NCBI RefSeq assembly: GCF_947507565.1
Contig: NC_089188.1
Coordinates: forward strand, 1,240,001 to 1,304,000
Source: Oscarella lobularis
Lineage: Eukaryota > Porifera > Homoscleromorpha > Homosclerophorida > Oscarellidae
Reading direction: 5' to 3'
DNA length: 64,000 bases
In this document: positions 13,401-22,417 of the stretch, piece after piece
How the letters are laid out: each line of letters opens with the position of its first letter
How positions within the stretch are numbered: the first letter of the stretch is position 1
Program-made: the position numbers and the translations under genes
Notes under the pieces: model-generated
What the model saw: only the letters and a program-made list of their open reading frames with translations
Told to the model about the DNA's origin: nothing
Database searches by the model: none

Positions 13401-16400
13401 CGCCCATATTTCGACTGCGAACCGATTTTCCCGAGAAACGTTTACAAATACAGAAGCGTATGATCTGCTAAAGCGAGTTGCTATGGAATTACTAAACGAC
13501 TCGTGACCGAGTCCAATGTTGAGACGCTGGCTTTGTGCCCAATTGAATGTCAAATTAACGGAATTGCATTGCGCTCTGAGAGCATCGTATCCGTGGTCGA
13601 GCGCCGCCTCGGTAATGCAGACGAGATTCCCGTTGCGGAGAGCCTGAATGGCACATGGAGTGTTTCCGATGTGCACGATATTTCCTTCGGCTGCTGCCGA
13701 ATGAAAACCGACGCCAGGAATTGTGAGTTTCGTTCCGCCTGCGAGGGATCCACTCGAAATGCTGACCGGTCCCGTTATAGCGGCTTTGTACTCTACGCTC
13801 GCCGCGTCCTCGTTTCCAAATGCCCAACCTCTGCTAGCAACGTGAAGTGCAACGCGATACTTGCCTGGCTCGTGTTGCGGCAGCGTACAGTTAATGATCG
13901 TGTCCCAGTCGACGTCAGAACTGCTGAAAAATTCATCAGATACGTTCGAAGCAAGTCGAGCGTTGCTCGACGCTAGGCAAGCCTTGCCACCAATAGTAAG
14001 CGTATTGGTGTTGTCTCCTGCAAAAAGTCCCGCAAAACCGCTGCCAATGACGCTCGCCGACAGTTCGCGACGGGCATCAGAGGGATTCACTTTGACAATG
14101 ACAGGCGTGTGGAGTGTCGAGTAAGTGTAGCATATCGTCGTCGAGCAATTGGCCGGTAGAGAATTCCCTGCTCTATGATCATCTTGAGATTTGTTGACTG
14201 CAGAAAGTTGATGTGAAGCCGGAATGCCATTAACCAGCACAGCAACGTTCACTGTCTTGGAGACATATGGCTTTACTTCAACGGTTCCGCGGAATCCTGG
14301 AGGAGAAAGGATACGCAGTTACATTGCATTACAAACGCTATTATTCTGAAGATAGCTTGTGCATTAGCTTGGGGATCACACAGATCTAATCTACTGAGGC
14401 CCCCCATCTTTACCTATGTGAGCAAGTCCTGCTGAAATGTAGTGATACAGTCCTGGCTTGGTGAAGGCGTGTACAAATGAGCCGCGAACGCTTTCTTTTG
14501 ATTTGAAACCTGTGCCATCGTAGGTCTCGGCCTTGCCATCAGCTACCTAATTACGCGTCCAAGTCAGCTTAAGCCGATAGAAAAGAAGAGGCACGCCATA
14601 CCTGAACAACACTTCGCAGAGTGGTAAAAGCACTTCCTGTCCACGTCCACTTCACCGAGTCGCCAACGTGTACCACTAAATGACTGGGTTGCCATTGATA
14701 CCCACGTCCATACTCCAGATGCCTCCTAGGCAAGTGAAGTCAATCAGATCTCAAATCTTATAAAAATCAGCGTTATATACCCCGAATTGTCTACATGATG
14801 GGTCCTAGATGATGATCCAGTTACGCACTGAATCAGCGAGGGCGTAGTGCTTTCAATATCACAGGGATCATCTCCTAGCAAGACTTGAACAGATTTATTT
14901 TCTGTTGAAAAGCCACCACCGGATATCCTCAGTCTCTGACCGCCAAAAATTGACCTAGCAATCAATGGTGGATTCAGTTAGGATAAATGAACGTCTTTCT
15001 GAAGAGTCACTCTGCTTACCCAAAGTGATGCGTCATGCCATCAATAAAAAGTTCGTACTGATAATCAACGTCTCCAACAGCGTCGCCCAGTCCCGTCACA
15101 AAGACGGAGACTCTTGCACTGCCATCGCTATGAGGATTCGTTGTGCATTCGATTGAGTCGGCTGAGGCGACGAGAACGTCGCAAAACGACGAACCGATCT
15201 AATGCAAACGGTCTCAACAGAGGATTTCATACGTCAGATTTCTCCTACTTTGACTCTTATCTGAGATATATCTGACGGAAAGCCGGTTCCGTTCAACACA
15301 ACGCGTGTACCCCCACCAGCGCTTCCACTTTCCGGCTCGATACTGTGCAACTGCGGAGTCAAAGCGACCGAATAGGTAAAGCTGGAAAACTCGGCGCGTC
15401 CGCCGCCTTCCACTTCAACGACGACCGTCGCAGCACCACTGCTATTCGACGCCGGAACAATGCACCGGATCACAGCGAACGAACAGTCTACGACTTTGCA
15501 TTCATTTTCGCCCACGTAGACGCGCATAGTCGTCGTGTCGTTGTCGTTGTTGCAGTCAGCGAAACCGGTTCCATTTATAACGATTTCAACTCCGCCGCCC
15601 AAACTACCGGAACTTGGATTTACTGCCTCGACGTTGATGGTATAGTTGAAGAATAATCCTGTCGTGTCGGCCGTGCCCAAGGTCAGAATGCGAAACGAGA
15701 CGGGGTGCAGCCCCGAAACGTAGTCGCCAATCTGGCACGTCACCGTAGTTTCATTCGCAGAAAGAACGTCGCAAGGCAACTCGCCGACTTTGATTTCATA
15801 AGCTCCAACGTCAGAAGAAAATGCTGACCCTTGCCAGGTCAAGATGGTGCCCGCTTGACCCACGCTGGGACTAAACGTCGTAACGACTGGCTGAGCGTCG
15901 CTTGAGTAGATAAACGTGCAGCTGGTATTGTGAGAGTATCGCGTTCCGTGGTATTTGGAATACTGTTCGCCTGATCCCTTGCAGCTTGAGCGAATTCCTT
16001 TGACAGATACACGCACCTAAGAAAGGACGCTTAGCACAGGAACGCTTCCGTGGCCTCTCTTAGTACCTGTGGGGTTTTCTCGACCGTTCGCAGCATGTGG
16101 CCCGGTATGGGGTTAAAGAAAAGACCCCCAGTAAGAACCTAGTGTGTTATCGTTCAACGCAAATGAGAAGGTATCTAAGGCTACAGCAAACCTCTTCAAC
16201 GTCCACCGTAACGTTGGTTCCTGTCAATTGGGAGCCGTTCACCTCTAGGGGAACCTGATCGCCAACCAGATCATTGAACGTGATGTCCCACTGTCGTCCT
16301 TGACATCCTCTGTGATCGTTCCCATCTACCATGGCCGCTTGAATGGTTATTTCCCCGACAGACGACACGTTGAAGGCAGCGAGCATCTAAAGAAAACATA

Positions 16401-19400
16401 TCTCCGATGATATTATGTATGCAGACTTTGTATTTACCTCGGCTTCGTTGGCGTCGTGTGCTATGGGCCACGACCAGTTTCCGAATACGTTCACTCGGAA
16501 CGATCCGTCGAGCGCTTCGGTGGCGGCTCTAAATCGTGACGCAGTTGCTGTCATTCCGGCGACGTCGCTCGTCACGGTTGCGCCGATCAGCGTGAATTCG
16601 TCAAAGCAGTTCGTTGGCACGTACTCCAAGTAGTACGTCGCCGTGGAGTTACTCGTTGCGCTTGTGACGATGACGTCTTCCAAGAGCAAACCATTCGGGT
16701 AGGCAGCCGGCCGAACTCTGACATCCTAAAACGGCGAATTACATGAAGACTCGCACGGAAATCGAATCTACCACCGTACTTGAAGTTGACTTTCACTCGT
16801 TCTTATAGAAAACTCGTCGACACGAAACGGACCGTTTCGATATTCCGGCTCAGGCGATAAGAACCCAATCTTAGTCACAATAAATGACGTCTCGGAAGGA
16901 TAGCGACCCTGCAGTGCTTCCAGCAGACTGAAGCAAGAATAACTCCATCTAAAGCGAACGGCTTTTGGACAGCTACTGCATATAAGTATAAGTCCTACGT
17001 GTTATTGGCTATCAGTGGACGGTCTCCTATGTCTCGCCATTCCCCGAGGACGCTATTAGGATTAGCCGAAGGATCGTTAGTGAGAAGAACGAGCCGGCGT
17101 CCGATGTCTTGAACGTCGACAAAGAGCGTCGAATGCGTTCCCGACGGAATTTTGTAAGCCATGCAGACGCTGTCATAATTGAAAACATCATACCTTGTAT
17201 AACATATTTAATGAGAGCTTCGCATGACACGAGAGAGAGTCTTACCCTTCTTCGTCTACCACAACGGAAGCATAGCCAGAAACCACCTGCAAACAAAGAA
17301 GGTAGATACGCCAAACTTTTCAAAGCTGGACCTGCTGCATACCAACAGTGATCCTCGACCGCAGTACGCGTCTCCTATTGTCTGTTGAGGAGCAGAGCCG
17401 TAGCCTTCGCTAGTCCAGCCACCAGACCCCGACTCGAATCCGTAGACGATCCTCACGTCGCCGAACTGAACGTCACGCTCAGGGTCGCTGCACACTCCGG
17501 TGAACAAACTCAACACAGCACCTCTGACTGCAGAATAGGAGAAACACATGATGACTGCCTGTGGCACGTGTTCTTTTTGGACTCTCACCATCTTCGTTAG
17601 TTGAAGGAAGGGCTATTGGATCGCTTTGGTATCCGTCCCACGTCAAGGTTAGCGTTCCGTCACCGCCGTTGTATTCCGTAATGTGAATGGCGTGGACTTC
17701 GTGAAAAAATTCCGTTTGGACAATCAGTCGCTGTTTCTCGTGTATGGAATCCTTCGTTTGAGATGATTTGTACTCGTGCGGAGTGTCGTGAACGAGGACA
17801 GCCACCTGAAAAGTTCCAGTTAGGAAGAGAGATCTGAGAGAATGCAGGCGAAGGTGCCGCTGTACCTGAGCAAAATCGCCGCCGCCGTGTTCTTTAGCAA
17901 TTGCTTTCAGGTAGCACTTTTGACCTTTTTCTAAGTAGATTGGCTCGGAAATCTGGCTTGGATACTTGTCAAATTGGTCAACTGAAGTGTATCCAACGAT
18001 TGAAGCAATCCTTAGCAAATATTTCAGTTGGCAACGGCAAACACTTATGCAATGATATATAAAATTCACCTTTTTGCTGCTGAGGCGTTCGTGTTGGAAG
18101 AAAACCACAGTTCCCCGAAGTCATCCGAAGCCAGAAAGAAAGTGTGAAGAGATGAATAGGAGGCCGTAAAGATAGCTTCAAGCTCAATTCCATATCTGTA
18201 CCAACTAAGAAACGAAGAACGCCTATTTCACTGCTGCATATGAAAAAAAACTTACAAATTGACAGGAGATAAAAAATTTTCAAGGTTGTGATATCTGTCT
18301 GGAGAGTGAGGATATGAAGGCGAATTGCGCAACTCTGCAATGGTGACTCCGTTAAGGCCACCCCAATATTTCATTGTAACGCCTCGTGACCCTAAATGAA
18401 CATGCATGAACGACGTGGGTTAGAGGAAGAGAACAGATGTACCCTCAAAGTATTCTCCATCGAACGTCCCATTCACACCCACGATGGCGTTTGACCCATT
18501 TGGAGGTCTTCCCGTCTCGCAAGTCACCGTGGAGTAACTGACGGCGAGAACTTTGCATGGAATGCCATCGACATCGACTTCGACATCTTCAATTTTGGAT
18601 CCAAATCCGCTGCCCTCTATTTGTACGACTGTTCCCCCTTCAGCCGACCCAACAGCAGGATAAACGCTCTGCACATCTGGAGAGAAATATCAATCCCGAA
18701 ATTTCAAATTCGAATTCAGATATACAAACCTGGATGAATCTCGATCATGTAGAGATCGCCCGACGGAGCGACGTGCAACGCTTTCGAGTGATTCCACGAC
18801 CGACCGTACTCACGGACGTCGACGGAAATGTTGAAAAATCCGACGGATCCGTCGAAGAGGGCAAACTCGAGAATATAGTGACGCCAGTCCCGATACGGCA
18901 ACGCCGTGTTCGGCTTGTAGATCTCGCACGGCATAGACCCAATTCGAATGGAATTGACCCACTGATCGTTCCAAGCGAGAAATCGCCCCCGTATCTGTAC
19001 GACGAGATAGCCGGCGGGACCCGAACGCGGCGAAACCGTCTCTATATACGGCGTAATGCCCCATTCGTGCCGAAATCTTCTATAGCTTGTTGACGTGTAA
19101 GTTTGCGACAGCGGACCGACGTAGACGCGCGTTGTCAGACGCGACGAACTCGAATCTTCTCGCGCCCCGACGTAGGGTCGCGTCCAGCAGACGATTCGCG
19201 TCGTGCTCGTGCCGCTGTTGAACCAGTCGACGTCGCACGGCGTGTCGCCGAAGAATACGACGTTCGTCGTGTCGTACGGGTCGCCGCTGAATCCCCCTCC
19301 GTAGATCGTCACCTTTGTTCCGCCGGCTAAGCTGCCACGGCGCGGCCACAACGAATTGACGTCTATATGCATACGTAAATAGAAGCCTTTTCTACAGAGG

Positions 19401-19867
19401 AAGACGATGCGCCCCGTGCGTAGATCGGTCGAAGGCGGCTGGGCATCACCAGGATACGGCGATATTGTTTACGTTTGCGCTTCGCCGCGCCACTGGCTTC
19501 TCCCCGAAAAAAAGTTTCGCGTTTTAGAGCTGCACTGTCTCAAGCCAAGAGCAGATGCCCAAGGCAAGCAGCAGTGTACTATTCTGGGACTAAGTCTTTT
19601 ACACCGAGACCCCCAAACTTTCGATTTGGGAAAGTGTCCAGTAAACAACGTCGTTACAGCAAAGGCTGACTAGAAGAGGTGCTCATCTTCTAAAGGAAGA
19701 GACACGCGGGGGAATGAGGCAGCGAGGGGGACAATGTCTACTGCATAATAGAATGTTCCAGTCACAAAAGGGTCGAAATCTACTTCATAAAAGTCTCACG
19801 TACGTAGAGCAGCCGTAGTCGCGACGACCAGAAGAAGTAGCAAGGCTTCGATCCCCCTTCGCTGCAT
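1420..19867 (-). CDS. PKHD1L1: Fibrocystin-L (PKHD1L1-like) giant single-pass receptor-like protein
   Basis: A many-exon gene of about 18.4 kb, read right to left. Exon 1 (ATG at 19865-19867) encodes a Leu-rich signal peptide, and the next clear exon starts near 19361 with an IPT/TIG repeat (SLAGGTKVTIYGGGF). In order follow IPT repeats, a PA14 domain, more IPT repeats, a LamG-like domain, cupredoxin-like repeats, a block of IPT repeats in one long exon, a first G8 domain with right-handed beta-helix (PbH1) repeats (motif IHHSNNRA near 8880), a second G8 with PbH1 repeats, one transmembrane helix and a short tail. IPT/PA14/G8/PbH1/TM is the fibrocystin-L order. Its vertebrate relatives are very large surface proteins of hair-cell stereocilia and immune cells; here the role is unknown. 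The tail is completed by two small exons ending at 1420. The intron between exons 1 and 2 (about 440 bp) is longer than the rest. Exact exon count is unresolved. Confidence 0.85.
1979..2056 (-). other. Transmembrane segment of fibrocystin-L gene; cytosolic tail follows to 1420
   Basis: About 26 hydrophobic residues (VGLIAGIAAGG...LLIIIGVILFIAY) are followed by a basic stop-transfer stretch (SRFDAKRKK), so the protein is type I. The tail is spliced from two further exons: one ends with a GTGAG donor at about 1710, and the last runs from about 1661 to the stop at 1420. The tail contains YQTF, which fits a YxxPhi adaptor-binding signal, and a Ser/Pro-rich end. Read without splicing, the frame would stop at 1707-1709, but the donor and a TTATTTATTAG acceptor restore a longer frame. 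Confidence 0.7.
4050..7126 (-). other. Second G8 domain plus beta-helix region of fibrocystin-L gene
   Basis: The exon at 6743-7126 begins the second G8 domain (WSNPSHWPNNAVPSSGGDVVIE), with the double-glycine and Trp spacing of the family. It continues through 6401-6739 (GANARFYVGDKENAF) into PbH1-type strands at 5568-6446 (YIDGVEFSNCGQGGF, SYVRHSSIHTGFNTG, GIEFSDNVVYQSIGPTF). Further beta-helix coils appear on shorter exons down to about 4050. The arrangement matches the second G8 module of fibrocystin-L. Confidence 0.75.
7570..9990 (-). other. First G8 domain plus beta-helix region of fibrocystin-L gene
   Basis: The G8 domain starts near 9900 (RFTWGGNDPPGDGESVHI, then QTVLLDTSPAGILNLIVVQG). 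After it come beta-helix exons, the most diagnostic at 8671-8976 with RLGRYAVHFHLSD, NGSYVRHCAIHHSNNRA and VHEMLFEGNVAYN. That string is shared by fibrocystin-L, CEMIP and CEMIP2/TMEM2. The presence of two G8 modules, IPT repeats and PA14 selects fibrocystin-L over the CEMIP proteins. Confidence 0.8.
9990..11409 (-). other. Long exon with a block of IPT/TIG repeats (fibrocystin-L gene)
   Basis: One uninterrupted exon carries several Ig-like IPT repeats, each opening with an SPxGGxxGGxxVxVxGxGF-type strand (for example SPRRGGTGGGTTVSVTGSG and SPTGGSLAGGTIVTITG). Each also has the paired Cys pattern (C-x-V or ITC/ICT) typical of the fold. Such a long exon is exceptional in a gene otherwise cut by about 50-bp introns. 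Confidence 0.8.
11416..12720 (-). other. Cupredoxin (plastocyanin)-like repeats within fibrocystin-L gene
   Basis: Three similar units lie on successive exons. Each has a W...W...Y start, a GDSVIFTWDAFHSLHQV-type segment, a Cys about 15 residues on, and an ending like GIHYFACAVGSGRHCERGMK or GRYYFVCSIAGHCDLGMK. The H...C...H...M order is that of type-1 copper sites in plastocyanin and phytocyanin. The His and Met ligand positions look kept in at least one unit, so copper binding is possible but unproven. Confidence 0.65.
12840..13560 (-). other. LamG/concanavalin-like domain within fibrocystin-L gene
   Basis: The exon at 12738-14252 starts with IPT repeats and then carries a segment with FAVEIWAKPSRLDSGRQFLF, GFFVWINACGYVEFWLGN, WNYVGVSWVK, SLFINGKIAVS, IYLGGQENYHENSSWFIGDL and DEMSVYE. 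These are the strands of a LamG-3 (pentraxin/concanavalin-like) jelly roll. I do not recall this domain in vertebrate fibrocystin-L, so it looks like a lineage-specific insertion or an ancestral domain lost elsewhere. Confidence 0.65.
17590..18260 (-). other. PA14 domain of fibrocystin-L gene
   Basis: Two or three exons spell a PA14-like beta-barrel: FFLASDDFGELWFSSN near 18130, then SEPIYLEKGQKCYLKAIAKE and HGGGDFAQV near 17900, then VAVLVHDTPHEYKSS. Human fibrocystin-L has a PA14 domain between its early IPT repeats, so this supports orthology. PA14 domains in adhesins and enzymes usually bind glycans. Confidence 0.75.
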
Positions 19868-19956
19868 CGCAGTACCGTACTACGCCCAGGGAGGGATTCT
19901 GTCCGACTGATCCCACGACCTCAGCGTGGGGGGTAAATCTATATTGGTGCACAGCA

Positions 19957-20066
19957 CGTGCCGCCCATTCCATTTCCTAGTGTCATTCTACGTCATAACC
20001 TTGGAAACGACAGAGCCGTATGGGTTATGGCGTAGAATGACGCTTGGAAATGTAATGGGCGGCACA
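19957..20066. repeat. Long inverted repeat (44-bp arms, 22-bp loop)
   Basis: The left arm (19957-20000) and right arm (20023-20066) are reverse complements with only a few mismatches over 44 bp; both contain GCCGCCCATT and CATTCTACG. It sits 90 bp upstream of the fibrocystin-L start codon and 14 bp beyond the mini-cullin stop codon. It could be a small MITE-type palindromic element, a hairpin in the cullin 3' UTR, or a promoter element; the sequence alone does not decide. Confidence 0.85.
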
Positions 20067-20079
20067 GAAGCGATACTCG

Positions 20080-21033
20080 TCACATATACATTGTACATGA
20101 TTTAATTAGGCTACGTAGATACTGTTGGGTATTGTAGTCGCGGTCAATCAGACTTTCGATTCGTTTCTTCAGGTCACTGGGCTGGAAAAGAAAACACGAG
20201 TTTGATCTATTCACTTCGGTCAGGTCGACTTGCCTTGACGGGAAATTTGAGTTGTTCGAAGCACTCTGTTATGAGAAGGTTATGCGAGAGCGATCGCCTT
20301 GTTTTCATAATTCGAACAATGGCAGCATCAATCTAAAGAAAATAGTTACTGACAAACAGCAACGTCTCGACTACAGTCACTCATGACTAACGATGACCTA
20401 ATTTTGCATTTGTGCATGTCTAAAAAGCAGCCATTAGCTAATGATAATCGACCAAACGTCAAGTACGTAATAGATGCATTTAGTGCGTAAGTGACGTCTT
20501 GCGACTGCCTCAAACTACTCTGTACAACATTTAGACATATGATTACGTAAAATGACGGCGGTAAGGCATTTGTATACGTGTTTCTTCTACTAAGATTCCT
20601 ACTGTGTGCTAACCTGATACTGTCTGTCTCGGAACACTCGCTCCGTCGTGCTGGCGTTTTCTTCGGGCTAGGGAATAGACGTACTTTTATCTCCCGTCAC
20701 TATTCAAACCACCATTCCACTAACCGTCTCCTTCATCTGAATCTGATTGATCTTAATTCGAAACAATTTATGCTTAAATTCCTTATTAAAGCGAAATATG
20801 TCATCATCTTCAATCTCTTTTCCCTAACCCCCCAAAGTAGAGAAGACACAGCTAAACAGAAGAAAACTCTCTACTTTAGGATGCTTCGCCAAAACGCGTG
20901 CTTTGCCGCAGGCGAGAGACTGCAGGGTCCGTCTCGGCGTTGGTCCTCCCACGCCGGGAACGCTCGGATCTAAGCCGCCGTACAGAACGTCTGCGATGAG
21001 CTCGTGGAAGGAGTGCGGAGCTTCGCCGGTCAT
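20080..21033 (-). CDS. Mini-cullin: free-standing CUL4-like C-terminal neddylation module
   Basis: Five exons (20875-21033, 20725-20823, 20614-20667, 20234-20332, 20080-20181) join in frame to 170 codons. After a novel 35-residue start the protein reads [74 protein letters not shown] and [20 protein letters not shown]. This is the cullin C-terminal winged-helix region, with the neddylated Lys in IVRIMK. The helical N-terminal arm and most of the RBX-binding cullin-homology domain are absent. Introns are kept, so it arose by partial genomic duplication and not by retroposition. The tail after IDRDY is altered and lacks the usual end. Intron 4 uses a GC donor (GCAAGT). It may be a decoy for NEDD8 or CAND1-type partners, or a decaying fragment. 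Confidence 0.65.
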
Positions 21034-21099
21034 ACGCTTCTCACTTGCGTTGCCATCATAGATAGATATCTATGTTGCCATGCTCGTAAGGCTAACGTA

Positions 21100-21172
21100 T
21101 AGGCCGATGCACACTAGCGACGTAACGTAACGTAACGTAACGTAGCGTAACGTAACGGGGGCCGCATCGGCC
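21100..21172. repeat. (CGTAA)n pentamer repeat flanked by 10-bp inverted arms
   Basis: About seven CGTAA units (21121-21157, one variant CGTAG) lie between perfect arms AGGCCGATGC and GCATCGGCCT. A 12-bp palindrome ATAGATATCTAT sits at about 21062-21073. All are in the short gap between the divergently transcribed mini-cullin (-) and MOSPD-like gene (+), where the two promoters must be. Confidence 0.75.
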
Positions 21173-21219
21173 TTATCTCTCTATCTACGCAAGCTATCTA
21201 CGCGGTGCGTAGACTACGT

Positions 21220-22099
21220 ATGATGCGCCAACGCAAGCGAAAAAAAACCGTTTTCCTTTCGCCTGAGCGTCTCGTCTTCAAGGAAACAGATCCAAAGGCG
21301 ACACTAACAGTCTACAATCCATACGACGGCCCTGTATTCTATCGAGGTGACCTCGTAGATAAGGAGCTTCGTCTCCCAAACACTCGAATGCTTCTCAGTT
21401 CTATCTAACGTGCCCGAAAGGTTCATCGTCTCCGATCCAGAAGGATGTCTTCCCTCGGCATACCGCGTGGACATGTACGTCACCCAAAGTTTCGCGAATC
21501 CTTTCAAAAACACTCTCAAATATTTTAGCGCTGTTCAGTATCGCTTAGACGAAGAGGAAGATGCCAATGAAAAGGCGGATAATAAGTTCAAAATCGACTT
21601 ATATTCGGAAGGCAAAGTATTGTTGGGAAGTAAAATTATTTTTGCTGAAATTCAGGTACAGCTACAGTATTAGGCAACAGGTGTGTGTAAGTATCTCATC
21701 TTTATGTCTCTGATGATAGACATCTAAACGAGAGGAAGACTCATTCAGACCTACGCGAGGTTATTCGACAAGGAGTTTACTTTTAAAATGCTCTGAATTG
21801 ATTCTTTTGCAGAATCCTCTGTTCCCCGGCCAGCTGCATCAGCCACAACAAAGCATTCCCCCCGGCGTTCGGATGGCACCACGTCATCTCCTTTTATCAT
21901 CATTATTGGGCTTTTCTGCGTTGGGATTTTGATTTGGCCTGATCCTGGCACGAGCAGATACACGTCTTTTATTGAAATTTCGACGAGTCATCGACTGCTG
22001 GCAGCGTATGTATTAGGTAAAGTGTTACGTGCTACGCATAATCTTTTCATTGGCGGCAATTTATGTGCAGGACTTATCACAGTGGCCATATTTAGATAG
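21220..22099 (+). CDS. MOSPD1/3-like MSP-domain membrane protein
   Basis: Four exons (21220-21346, 21399-21629, 21813-22016, 22071-22099) join in phase to 196 residues. The N-terminal MSP fold reads VFLSPERLVFKETDPKATLT, VYNPYDGPVFYRVLSNVPER and FIVSDPEGCL, the pattern of motile-sperm-domain proteins. The C-terminus has two membrane segments (PFIIIIGLFCVGILIWP and HRLLAAYVLGLITVAIF); the second closely matches the LVAAYILGLIT end of MOSPD1. Family members sit in the ER membrane, and the related MOSPD2 and VAP tether FFAT-bearing partners. The intron-2 donor (GTAAAA at 21630) was chosen because it is the only one that keeps phase with the next exon. Confidence 0.8.
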
Positions 22100-22124
22100 C
22101 TATAATATACCAGAGCGAGCGGAA

Positions 22125-22128
<4 letters not shown>

Positions 22129-22159
<31 letters not shown>

Positions 22160-22207
22160 TCATTTTCAGTACGACAGAAGCCTAGACAATAATAATAATA
22201 ATAATAA
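22129..22207. repeat. Microsatellites: (AG)n and (AAT)n
   Basis: A 27-bp AG run spans 22129-22155 and an AAT run spans 22189-22207, in the 3' flank of the MOSPD-like gene. Nothing else recognisable lies between 22100 and the CUT-homeobox stop codon at 22418. Confidence 0.9.
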
Positions 22208-22417
22208 AAGACAACGAGTCCGTGCTACATGACACCAGACACATAGACAAGAACACGTGCACACGTAGAATTACACAAAAAGCGCAGACAAACACAGACG
22301 CACTCTCAGTCTGAACTCCCATCCAAAGACAGCAAATACTGCACACAGAAAGCAAAAATCGTACGACGCACACTGACACTTTCTTTTAATTACCTTAATT
22401 TATTTGTAGTGCATCTG

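Noticed and set aside
19407-19673. Plus-strand open frame inside the first fibrocystin-L intron
   Set aside because: No start context, no domain and Arg-rich composition; the long intron is better explained as non-coding.
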